From NCBI GenBank assembly GCA_038373885.1, contig JAWZYV010012240.1, forward strand, positions 150,312 through 214,311: a stretch of DNA of 64,000 nt. Direction: 5' to 3'. Shown here one piece after another: positions 44,943 to 55,463 of this stretch. The stretch's first letter is position 1, and each line of letters starts with the position of its first letter. Made by a program: the position numbers and the translations under genes. The stretch comes from Cheiracanthium punctorium. Its lineage: Eukaryota > Arthropoda > Arachnida > Araneae > Cheiracanthiidae. Under the pieces are notes generated by a model. It did no database searches, had not been told where the DNA came from, and was given only the letters and a program-made list of their open reading frames with translations.

Positions 44943-44945
44943 GAT
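44881..44945 (-). CDS. p53: p53 coding exon 1 (start codon, transactivation motif)
   Basis: The exon begins after an acceptor ending TATAG at 44946. Three untranslated bases precede the ATG at 44942-44940. It encodes residues 1-20 plus two bases of codon 21 and ends at a GTAAGT donor. The peptide contains [13 protein letters not shown], aligning with human p53 PPLSQETFSDLWK. The intron falls after two bases of a codon, as I recall for human codon 25. Confidence 0.93.
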
Positions 44946-45859
44946 CTATAAATTTAAAAACATGATAAATGCATTAAAAATAATGCAAGTATTTAAACAG
45001 GTTAATTATTAAATTTCTTAAATCTATAATTTTTAGAGAAAACAATGTACCAGGGTTGGAAAGTTTTTGACACGACAGTCTTTGACGGTTTTAACCGTGG
45101 TTTAAACTGTCACGTCAAAAACCCTATGTCAAAAACCTCAAATATTGCACTTGTATTACAAATATTAACTGATGTCTTTAACATTGAATACATTGTATAA
45201 GCTATGAATATGTGTAAAATGTTAATACTAATTTTAAGAAATACGGTCATCTTTTACATGTTTTTTATAAAACACATTGTATAGAAAAAGGAAAAAAAGT
45301 GGAAAGAAAGTTAATTATGTATCCAATATAATCAGAACAATATTCTATCTTAAGAGTAAAGAAAATCAATATTTTTGGTCTTATATTATTAAAATTCTGA
45401 ATTATAAGTTTCAATTTAAAAAAAATTAGTTATACTTTGTGGAAAAAATGAATGAAACTAATAAGTATTATTTCATTGTAAAATATTTTGTTCTTCGTAT
45501 CTGTAATGAATTAATCAATCAATATTTAGAAAAATAAAGCATTATAATTAACAAAAAGCGTTTACTTTTTTTATATCTGCCAGGGTTATTTTATTTATTT
45601 TTAAGAAAATAAGAGTATTTTGTGTTTTATAAAAATGTGTACTTACTCATTACATTTAAGTTCTGAAATTATTTGCTAATTCTACTTCGAATGTGAAGCT
45701 TTAGTCATACTGATAATTAATGGTGTTGATCTTTATTACTTTTCAAACATGTACCATGTAAGGAAAGTATTGTAACCATGAAAAAATTTGACTTCGAGAT
45801 TTTGGTGTATTTACACATTTTGAGGTCTTCTGAATTCATTTATGCTATTTTTACGAGAT

Positions 45860-45892
45860 GTATATATGTGTGTGTGTGTGTGTGTGTGTATG
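45860..45892. repeat. GT microsatellite
   Basis: A run of about ten GT units lies inside the hAT-like element. Confidence 0.9.
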
Positions 45893-45915
45893 TAAGTGAT
45901 AGCTCTAAAAGGGGA

Positions 45916-46290
45916 ATTCGATTGAGCTCAAATTTGGTATATATGTTACAAACCACCGTCGCAAGACCGGCATTAATTTTGGTGTGTATAGGACTTATAG
46001 TTTTTCTACAAGGCTACAACAAAGATTTCTTTTATATTATGGCCTATGGGAGGAAATTCTTGAAAGTGCACTAGCGTTTAAACGGTACATTCAACTGAGC
46101 TCAAATTGGGCATATATGTCATAAACCACCATTATAAGACCAGTATTGATTTTGATGTGTATAGGACTTATAGTTTTTCTACAGGACTAAGACAAAGATT
46201 TCTTTTACATTATGGCGTATGGGGAGAAATTCTTGAAAGTGCGCTAGCGTTTAAACGGCACATTCGATTGAGCTTCAATTTGGTATGTTT
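45916..46290. repeat. Tandem repeat, 173-bp unit
   Basis: Units start at about 45916, 46089 and 46262 (ATTCGATTGAGCTCAAATTT and variants). The first two are complete and the third is partial. The shared core GTGTATAGGACTTATAGTTT is well kept. Confidence 0.85.
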
Positions 46291-46935
46291 GAATTATTCA
46301 TCGATTAAAATTTATTTAAATGCTTGGTAATGATCTTAATTGTAAGTGTTCGTAAAGTCGAGTGGAGTCACACCAGATTTTTTTATTTAATGACTGAAAT
46401 TACTATGTTAGTGGGTGTTGCTTAAAACCCTACCAATTTAGGTTTTTAGATTAAATCAAAAATAAAATTAATGTTTACTTTTAGGAAATGTTTGGCCATA
46501 CCTTAATTTGAAAAACTGCCGAACATTATTTATCTAACTGTATATACAATACCATATACCCTATTGAAAATGATCTATCTACCATTTAAAGTTCTTTACA
46601 GGAGAAAAAAAATTCCAATACATTACACTCTATAGGCTGTTATATTCTTACAATTCTGCAATCAGTATATATAATATTATGCATATATTATATTTCTAAA
46701 GTTGTATCTTATAAAAAGTATTAAACTAATTATTATTAATGAGTTCAACTTGTATGTTAGCATAATTGTTATTTTTTAAATATAATTTTAATTATGTATT
46801 TAGTTTAATGCAAAATGAAAATGTACTGCATAATTAGTTTGACATTTTGTCCTCTCTCTTTAATAGATTAGTTTTTGACAATTTTTGACGGTTTAAACCA
46901 GTTTTTGACATCTAAAACCCAACCCTGCAATATAC

Positions 46936-49740
46936 AAACAAAAAATTTAAAGAGCATTGACAATAGGGATGCACCGAATACCATATTTTGCCGAATAACG
47001 AATAGTTGGTTACAATTTATTAAACTTATTAAATCGTCATTAAACTTTGATGACAAACTTAATTAGCTTGTTTTTAAACAATATTTAACATTTCGTATGG
47101 TGAAAAACTTCAGAAATTAAAGCATTGTAAAATTTAATATCCAAGTGTTTCCTTTATATATTATTAATCACCTTTGCAAATTTGTGAAATTATGGTAATT
47201 TTTTGTACCTGCCTATTTTATAAATATTTAGCAGTTAATTGCCTTCACATATTTATGAATACTTAATATTATGAGTTTTTTTCTGGTTACTGATTGATAT
47301 TTAAATGATTTAATAATAGTAAAGTTAATTAATGCAATGCACCATAAGATTTAATCCTCTAATTTCCCTGGTTGCACATAGGCTACCATCCTTTAAATGC
47401 TATTTTTTTACAGGAAAAATGCTTCAGAATGTAATTTTGAAGAAATAAATCATTAATTGTACCTTTATTTAATAATAGTATAGTTTTAGTCCACAGATTC
47501 CAACGTTCATAGATGATTAATATTTTAGAACCAACGTGGATGGGATGAAGTCAACAAAGAAAACATGTTTCCAATGATAGTTTTCTCCTATTTTAATAAT
47601 ATTCAATATGACAGGGATTCAGGGATACAACTTTTCTGCCGATCGGCGGATTTCTGCTTTTTATATTTTATTTATTTAATTATTAATAGTTTTGCATCAG
47701 CAGCAGAATTTTTCTAACAATTCCATGGTGTTTATGTTTTTCCCCTTTCTTCCCAGCAGTAATTAAGTATTAATTTCCAGCATCTCTCAATTTCAATCTT
47801 TTTCAGGGTGGCTACAGAAATCGAGAAAAAAAGTTCCCTGATTTCCCTGACTATCTTTATCAAATTTCCAGAACTATAATTATATACATACCATAATCTT
47901 TCATGTAAATCACCATTGTGTATCATGCACCAACAGGTGTATGCTTCATATAGGGAAATAAATAAGAGAAAACCACAAAAATACTTAATATTAATAAAAT
48001 TGTAGTTCAATTTCATAAATCCAAACATAAAATTTAGTTGAACACTATAGGATACTACCTTCAGGAACGGCCTACCTATTTGGTTTAAAGCCTGTTATAG
48101 TTCCTGAAGTGTCCTACTGTCCTGCTGAACCCTAGCTCTAGGCTCAGGTCCAGCAAGCAGCGGTTTCCGTCATTTTTATTTTATTTTTTTACAGCACAAT
48201 TTTTGGATTACAATTGGTAAAATACATCAGTGTTATACAATATAAAAGTAGTTAGTTTACAATGGTTTACAATTGCTCACAATATTGTTCTTAGTAACAT
48301 TTGACCATAGATACATATATTTAACACTTTTTTTTTTTTTTTTTACAATTTTGAAAGTTAAAAAAAGTAAATAAATATCTAAAAGTAAACAATAGGCTTG
48401 AGAATGATAAACATTAAAAGTAATTTTGAAAAATTTAAACATAAATAAATACAACTAATATTCAAAATGTGCTTTAGAAAGAAAGTTTTTTTTTTTTTTT
48501 AAATTTTGAAAGCATACATATACATATAATAATATACTGAAAAATAAATTTAGGCTTCGATATGAGAAGTGTATTTTTTTTTAATCTAACGAAATAAGAG
48601 CAGCAACAAAAATTCTATGTCAGGAAATGCTAATAAATTCATAATTTTAAAAAATGTTCTATTTAGAGTTTTTACGTGGTTTTTATCAACTGAAAATTTT
48701 GTATTTATTTAATCTGAATCGCTTTCAGATTAAATAAATACAAGATTTTCAGTTGATAATGATAGTTGAACACTAAAAGACAATATATAGCAGAAAGTTT
48801 CTTCGTTTTATAAAGATAGTGTTCAATTTTAAGCGTAAGGATGACTGATCGTTTAAAGTGGCCACCTAATAGCTTATTTTTTATTTCAATCAATGTACCG
48901 TTTCAAACTAAAAAAAAAAAAAATATGTAAAAAGGCTTCAAAATTATCACTATCTATAAGAAAAAGACGACATCTGAATATGAAGACTAGTTTGTGAGAA
49001 ATCTGAAAACTTTATCATGTGCGCCTTGTTTTTTCAAAAAGTTTTAGAGGAAAATTATACAGCGTACATGCAATAAAAGTATATCTGTAAAAAATAACGT
49101 ACCATTTTCCTCTAAAACAATTTTTAAAACTGAACTCTGAAAATATAGTTATTAAAAGGAATAAAATTAGGTTACAGTCACTAACGAAAGCAAAAGCAAA
49201 TTTTTGAATTATTACATTTAATAATGTAATTTTCAACCCTCTTTGTTATGAAAAACAAAAGTAAGTCTCAGTAATATATCACACAATTTATTTTGTGAAA
49301 GCCAAGTTCTCATTAATAACACATCAACATTCTCGACTTGAAATAATTTTGAAAATTGTAAAATCTTTTTAAACTTTCCTCAAAATAAAGTTAACAATTA
49401 ATTAGTCAACTTCATAAAAGATCCTAAATAATATAAAAATTACTAATAACAGAAAGATTGAAAATTTAAAAATTGTAGTTTGCTTCTAGATATATATAAA
49501 GATGAAAAGTAAATTAAAATCATTAAATCCAAAAGTTACACTGACTGGCAAAAATATCTCAAAACCATTTTTTTTCCTTGACTTTGTTCAATGTGCACGA
49601 GCAAAAATAAATAAAGTGCTGTTATTATACATATTGATTCAATTAAAGATGCAAACAAACATTTTTTTAAAATCTGGAATAAATTGAAAAAATATAAAAA
49701 CAAATTTGAATATTATCTTTTAACTGCATGTAGTTATATA
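46936..49740. other. Gene-poor AT-rich flank
   Basis: I recognise a hAT-like edge at 46964 (TAGGGATGCACCGAATA), a CAGGGTGGCTACAGAAA edge at 47804 followed by TTCCCTGATTTCCCTGACTA, and the hairpin at 48683-48759. Nothing else could be assigned. Confidence 0.5.
48683..48759. repeat. 35-bp-arm hairpin with 7-base loop
   Basis: Bases 48683-48717 pair with 48725-48759 with one mismatch. It is AT-rich and compact, like a short foldback MITE or a pre-miRNA-shaped hairpin. Confidence 0.8.
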
Positions 49741-49794
49741 TACAAAACTAAACTGAAATCACAGTTTCATTTTAGTTTTGTCATCACACGATCG

Positions 49795-49835
49795 ACATAA
49801 CCCGCCGCAAACCGCGATTGGGCGGGCCAAGGTAG
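49795..49835 (-). promoter_or_regulatory. Candidate promoter patch with CCAAT and GC boxes
   Basis: CCCGCCGCAAACCGCGATTG followed by GGCGGGCC stands out from AT-rich flanks. On the minus strand it gives GCCCGCCCAATCGC, a GC box fused to a CCAAT box. It lies 4.9 kb upstream of the p53 start codon, so it could serve a non-coding first exon. This is an inference. Confidence 0.3.
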
Positions 49836-51086
49836 GTCTGATACAGCAGTTGTGCCATTTTCCAATTCTCTCTCCCCACCCTTTCGATCTTCTGCCAAGC
49901 GATTTATTATGCAACCCAAACTTGTGCCCCAAAACTATCAACACAGGAAGAAAAAAAAGCATAAACAGACCAAATGACATTCTCTGTACATTTAACGGCC
50001 AGAGGAGCGCCAGCCGAGAATTAATGAATCAGCACTTGAAGCAGTGTGTGTGTGTGAAGAGGATAACATTCTTTTCCTCCTCTTTAAAACTTATACAATA
50101 GCATAGAATATTTTTTCATAACGAGAAACCGAAAATTACCTGGCAAGATCTAAAATTAATGTAATACTGAGATATAATAAAAGTGAAATAAAGAAAAGCT
50201 GCCTTCTCTTTTTTTGTTTAAAAAATAAATAAATATTTAGTACTTGGTAAATAGAAAAAGTTCCGGATTTTGGGTATTCCGTATGCGGGGTCCCCTGCTG
50301 TACTATTAGTTTAAAAATAATTGAGCTCGTTTTCATTTCGAGCGCTTTATTTATTTTTATTTTTCTACAGATTTTATCAGTTATTTGATACTTACACAGG
50401 CTTATTCAAGGGGAACTGTTAAATTGTCTTATTTACCGAGAAATTTTTTTTTTCTTTTTTATTCAATTCTTAGAATTCCCCATTCACCCGCATTCCTGGA
50501 ATAAGCGCCAAAAAATATCTGGAAATGCAAACTAAAAATGACAATTCGAAGTGCTGGTAATTAAAATTTTTAAAAAACATTAAAATAAACAGGAAACATA
50601 TTCTATGACATCCATTTCAAATGGAATGACCTTCAAAATAAAGATAAATTTAAATACGAGTGAAATCGGAACAATTACATAATAACCCGAAAAACATAAA
50701 TGCACACTGTAAGATTTCAAAAATTCAATGAATATTTTTTAAATATACACTTTAAATTAACAAAATAAATTTTAAATGCCTTGCTCTTTGTGGAAATGCT
50801 GTGCAGACGACTTCAGTTGGTGCAAAACAATAAGCAGAGACAGTCTTACGAGGGAGCTTAGCAGGCATCACTCAAATGTCCCCTCACTTTTAAAAACACA
50901 ACGGTACAGTCATCTTTTACCATTCATTTTACCTATGGCTTTATTGAGGAAGCAATTCACATGTCGATATGATTTGCAGATCCAGTTTATAGTATGATCC
51001 GTATCTTAGAACGAGTCCGAATGCGCTTTTTCGGATTCGTATAGTGATAGTACCTACATCACTTGAGTCTCGAATTCATATTTCTA

Positions 51087-51115
51087 CTAGCTGGAACCCG
51101 TCGAATTCAACGGTC
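51087..51115 (-). mobile_element. Helitron 3' end
   Basis: On the minus strand CCGTTGAATTCGACGG forms a hairpin (51113-51098), followed after GTTCCAG by CTAG and T. Hairpin plus CTAG-T is the Helitron 3' signature. The 5' end was not found. Confidence 0.55.
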
Positions 51116-51329
51116 ACTTTATTGATTGTAATATTAATAATAAATGGGAACGATCAAGAATGTCACCAAGGTCTTGAACAAAACTATCAGGAAAAATCAA
51201 AGAGCAACGCGGACGGAGCATGACTTGTGACAGAGTAAACAAAAGGTTTAACGCCAGTTCTTAGCAACTGTACAATGATGATGAAATGATTGAATTGTTA
51301 AGAGCTACACCATTTTCTGAAACAGCTTT

Positions 51330-51716
51330 TGTAAAATTATTGTTTTTATGAAATTTTTTTGAAAAAAACAAAGTTTATGAATTTTTGGGGTGTTCCAGTT
51401 CTAAACAGGACTATCAAATTATTTTTTTCTATAATCTCCAAACCTTTGTGAACATTTTGGTATAAATTTCAATTTAATATATTGAAAATAAAGAAAGTTA
51501 TGATTTTTTATCTGAAAAAGCACCATTAAAATAATTGTTTGCAAAAATGTCATTTATGGTCACTTTCCCATTATTTTAATAATTTTTATCTTAAAAAGTA
51601 TTAGAGATATTGAAGTAAAATTTTATATTGTTAGTTAGAACACTAATGGCTACATTTATAAAAATTTTCAAAGAAATCCGAGATGGTGGGTGACATGGCC
51701 TGGTTGATTTGAAATG
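51330..51716. mobile_element. Solo end similar to the long-TIR DDE family
   Basis: The edge TTGATTTGAAATGGAATGAC resembles the right ends of the elements at 25779-31547 and 41573-43919. An open frame beyond it (51720-51894) has no recognisable homology. Confidence 0.5.
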
Positions 51717-52625
51717 GAATGACCCAGATGCTAAAGGCTGTGATAAAATTTCTACTTATTTCAAAGAAAATATTAAAGAAATATCAGATCCAATTCGAAC
51801 TCAGCGTTTATCTCTTGGAGTTGATAAAATTGAGAATCCGAATTCAGTAGTTCTACCAGACTATCGAATTGGAAATTCAAGGATATCCACTTGAGACATT
51901 CAAATTGAAAGCATATCCCACCCTGATGACCAGTTATAAATCTATTTATTTAATCATTTAAAAGTAAAAGGTTTAAATCCTTATATTTTTAATTTTAATC
52001 GAAGCATTTTTTAAAAAATATTGTTCCAGGGTATGACTATCCCGGATGTTCGGTGAACAGGAATTATTCAGTTTTGGCTAACTTTTTGTTTTAAGGGAAC
52101 TTACTATACCCCTTTTTTTTTTTTTTTTTTTTTTTTTAAATATTCAATTTTACTTCATGAAATTGCTTTCTTGCTCAAAAATAAAATAGAAAATTGGAAG
52201 AAGTTCACAAAATAAGAAAAGATTCACAAAAATGGGAAAAAAAATTCACAAAATTAGGTAAAATTTCACAAAAATAGGACCCTGGGAAAAAAACCTGGAC
52301 TGACCCCTGAGTATGTTTGTGAGGGGCCGGATCTTAATCGATTGTAATTTAGTAAAGATGCCACAATATGAATCCAATTTTCGTCTGCATCGACACTAGG
52401 AGTGGGTACGTTGTCTACAATCATAGTCCACAAACCTAACAGAGGCAGGGTTTTCATTACAGAAAAAAAAAAAAAAAAAGGTGAGAATTTCTCATCTTTT
52501 CCCCAAAACTGAGTAAGATTTTTATAAAATAGGTGAGAATTTTTCACTAATAGATTTGAGTTGCGTAAATATCCAGTGGATAAGGTATTTATACCTGCAT
52601 CGGGTGGACACCCAAAATCAAGGTA

Positions 52626-53085
52626 CAGTATGGGACCAGTTATCTAGAATCATTTTTCAATCAATTAAATTTCTATTTTTTTTCTAAAAGAAAAGAAAAA
52701 ATGAGTTTTTTTTTTTTAAATCCTCCAATGTTTTTTTTTTATCCCTCCAATGTTTTTGTTTTTTTATTTTGAGTTTTAAAGCTAGAATTTATAAAGTAAG
52801 CAATCTAGTAAGGTATTTTATTTATTTTTTTAGTGTGTGACTAAGTTTTCAAGAAGTTATCATATATTTACTACTTCCTCTCTAAATGATTATTATTTAT
52901 CTTGATCATATTAGAGTTTTTTTATATTATTTTTCTAGTATATTAACAATTAAGGTTACTCTCTATTTTTGATTAGAATTAAACATTTATGCTACCAATC
53001 AAATCAGTAGATGTCATGTTAATCCCCAACCAGTTATCCAGAATACACCCGGTCCCAACCATTCCGGATAACAGGGTCTATACTG
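52626..53085. mobile_element. Tigger-like MITE (460 bp)
   Basis: The ends CAGTATGGGACCAGTTATC and (reverse) CAGTATAGACCCTGTTATCC are inverted repeats of pogo/Tigger type. TA precedes the left end; the right TA has been lost. No coding content was seen. Confidence 0.65.
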
Positions 53086-53869
53086 AAGGTATTTATGATT
53101 TTTAGTTATTTTTATTGAATGTAACTGGACCTCCAAATCAGGTGTAGTTACATGCAATAAAAGTAACCCAGTTGAAGATCCCCAAGGACACCCCCTCCCC
53201 CCCCCTTTTTTTTCCTTGTATAGGCTTTAGGAAATCTTGAGAGCCCACTTTTACACACTGTGTTTTTCATTATTTCCTTTTTTTTTTTTTTTTCTTCTTC
53301 CTTCTTTGTGAAACCAATATGTAGGGTGCACTCTCATAGTTATAATTTTTTAATGTGCAAAAGAGAAAAAAAAATGTAAGATTCTCACACTGCAGAGGAT
53401 TAAAAAATAATCCTCTGCTATACTATAATGATTTTTTTTTTTCCCTTCAAGGTTGAATTAAAACTTAAACTAAAATTGATAACTATGAATGCAAACCTCA
53501 AGTAGAACAGGCTAAAATGAACTTCAGCCCACTGCTTGGTAACTTTTTTTTGGATGGCAGACAAATACACCAAGTATTGTAAATTCAATACTTTAAGCTG
53601 GGGCAAAAGATGTTGCATTTTCAAGGATGCACCTAAGTTATTTTGTAACCTATCTATTCTAATTTGTTTAGGATAGTATTGAATGACATGTATAGAATAA
53701 AAGTAACAAATATGCTTGCTCCATTTGATGTCATTGAGCAGATAATTAGAATTTTTGTGCATGCATTATTTTTATTTTGTAATCTAGTTATTCTAATTTG
53801 GTAAGAGTTGAACAGTTACTGACAACACAGGGAACTACATGACGGTCAGACCCACTGATATTCTTTTAG

Positions 53870-54120
53870 GGTATTTCAAAGGGCCAGCAGCAGCTATTTT
53901 CAGGGAGGGGGGGGGCTACAGCAATGGCAAGAGACTGGTCTTTTTCTTTATGGTTTTGTAAAGAACCAGCTGTAGCATATTTTCAAGGGGGCAGGGGCCC
54001 TACAGTGATGGGGGGACCCACTTGTGTTTTTTACGGGTCACACAAAGGCCAGCGGCTGCACATTTTTGAGGAGAGTCCTTATAGCCATACCTGCATTGCT
54101 GGTCTGAAAGTGAAGGGAAA
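53870..54120. repeat. Degenerate G-rich tandem repeat, ~82-bp unit
   Basis: Three diverged units contain a CCAGC...GC...ATTTT core followed by a G-rich run, at about 53882, 53967 and 54049. Confidence 0.5.
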
Positions 54121-54124
54121 CACA

Positions 54125-55300
54125 AAATTTTTTAAGGCGGGGGGGTGGGGGAAAATTTCACACTTGTAACAATTTCAGTTTTGATTTTGCTTTGTGATAC
54201 AGTTCAGTTGACATCATCATGAGACTATATACTAAAACTCTAGGAGGGGGCAAGTGCCCTATTGTGCCCCCCCCCCTCTCTTTATGGGTGCTCATGGAAG
54301 TAGCTGAACCAAACTGAACAGAACAGAACACGTTTCCATTCAAGAGGCACTACACAGAACAGAAATATGCCAATTAGGCAGTTAGTGTTGACAGAGTCAC
54401 TATAAGGACCATAATGAACTAATAATACATTGAAAATTGTATGTAAATTTAGATTAAAAAAAATATATATTTTAAAAACCACCCATTTTTGAAATATTAT
54501 CTAAAGCTTTTATATTTAACTTTTAAAATCAGTTAAATTTAGCTATTATCTTCTTTATTGTTACCTCAGCATTGATTAGTTTACGATTTAAAAAATTACA
54601 ATTTTACTCTGAATTTTGCTTTTAAATTTTTTTTTAATTTCACGGAAAACATTGCAAATAGAAAATCAAAAGAAATGCAGAGGTCTGAATAGCATGTGGG
54701 CTAATGGCATTGTCGGTCATCATAACGGCCGTTACTTTACAATCGCCAAGCAGGGGGGAGCTAGAGAACATTTTCATCCTAGAGCAGATATATGTAAACA
54801 AAAAATACTTCATCCGAGATATTTTACACCAGAATGTTTCCCAACTAAGATTTTTAAAAAGTAGAATTAATCAAATACTTCGGTAAGATTAGATAAATAA
54901 CATTTTTGTTTTATTTCTTTTTAAAAATATACCCTTAAAATCAAAAGTAGAACCTCCATTAAAAACTTTGTAGTCAAAAAAAAAAAGAAAGAATACACCT
55001 CAATTTTCTCCTTACTTAATTTTTAAACGCATTTTCAAATAACAAACTAATATTCTTAAAATGATATAAACTAATAAACAAACAGATTCATGCATCTTCA
55101 ATATTGGGCATAAATGCTAGACAAAGGAGAACACAAAATACAGACCTTTTTTGTGTGTGCGTATTCCTTTGGGATTTAACTATATAAATGTATTTTACAG
55201 GCAAGGTAGTAAAAAGATGTTATATTAAACAAATAATATATCAACTATTAAATGCAAACAATAACAATCAGAAAAATAAAATTAGTTGAACAGTTGAAGT
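54125..55300. other. AT-rich flank
   Basis: I see no gene, RNA or defined repeat here apart from short G or C runs. Confidence 0.4.
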
Positions 55301-55326
55301 TGAATTGTGCTGCTTGCTTGCTTACC

Positions 55327-55463
55327 GCGGCGATTAGTGTTGCCAACACATAGAGCTCGTTATTGCTATGGCTCTCAGCGATTTTACTCAAGGTAAGCCG
55401 AACGGGATGAAAATCAGGAACGTATGGTAAGTGGCATTTTCTCCACAGTGGCGTTAGTAACAT
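55327..55463 (-). other. Candidate upstream exon with a good splice donor
   Basis: On the minus strand an open frame from an ATG at 55463 reads MLLTPLWRKCHLPYVPDFHP ... SNNELYVLATLIAA and reaches a donor (GCG|GTAAGC). If spliced to p53 coding exon 1 it would stay in frame. I do not recognise the peptide, and a chance frame is as likely. The stretch overlaps the left edge of the inverted repeat beginning near 55418. Confidence 0.2.

Larger units (their letters stand above)
45051..46927. mobile_element. hAT-like element, 1.9 kb, upstream of p53
   Basis: The ends CAGGGTTGGAAAG and (reverse) CAGGGTTGGGTTT are flanked by CAATGTAC and CAATATAC, an 8-bp duplication with one change. TTTTTGACGGTTT motifs lie inside both ends. 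It has no transposase gene; the middle holds a GT microsatellite and a 173-bp tandem repeat. Confidence 0.78.

Noticed and set aside
49778..50101. 107-residue plus-strand frame in a GC-richer patch
   Set aside because: No recognisable domain, no splice or promoter support; kept only as a possible promoter patch for p53.
50776..50997. 73-residue plus-strand frame
   Set aside because: Short, no homology recognised, no supporting signals.
53870..54120. G-quadruplex regulatory cluster
   Set aside because: The G runs are irregular and lie in a degenerate repeat; no promoter context was visible.
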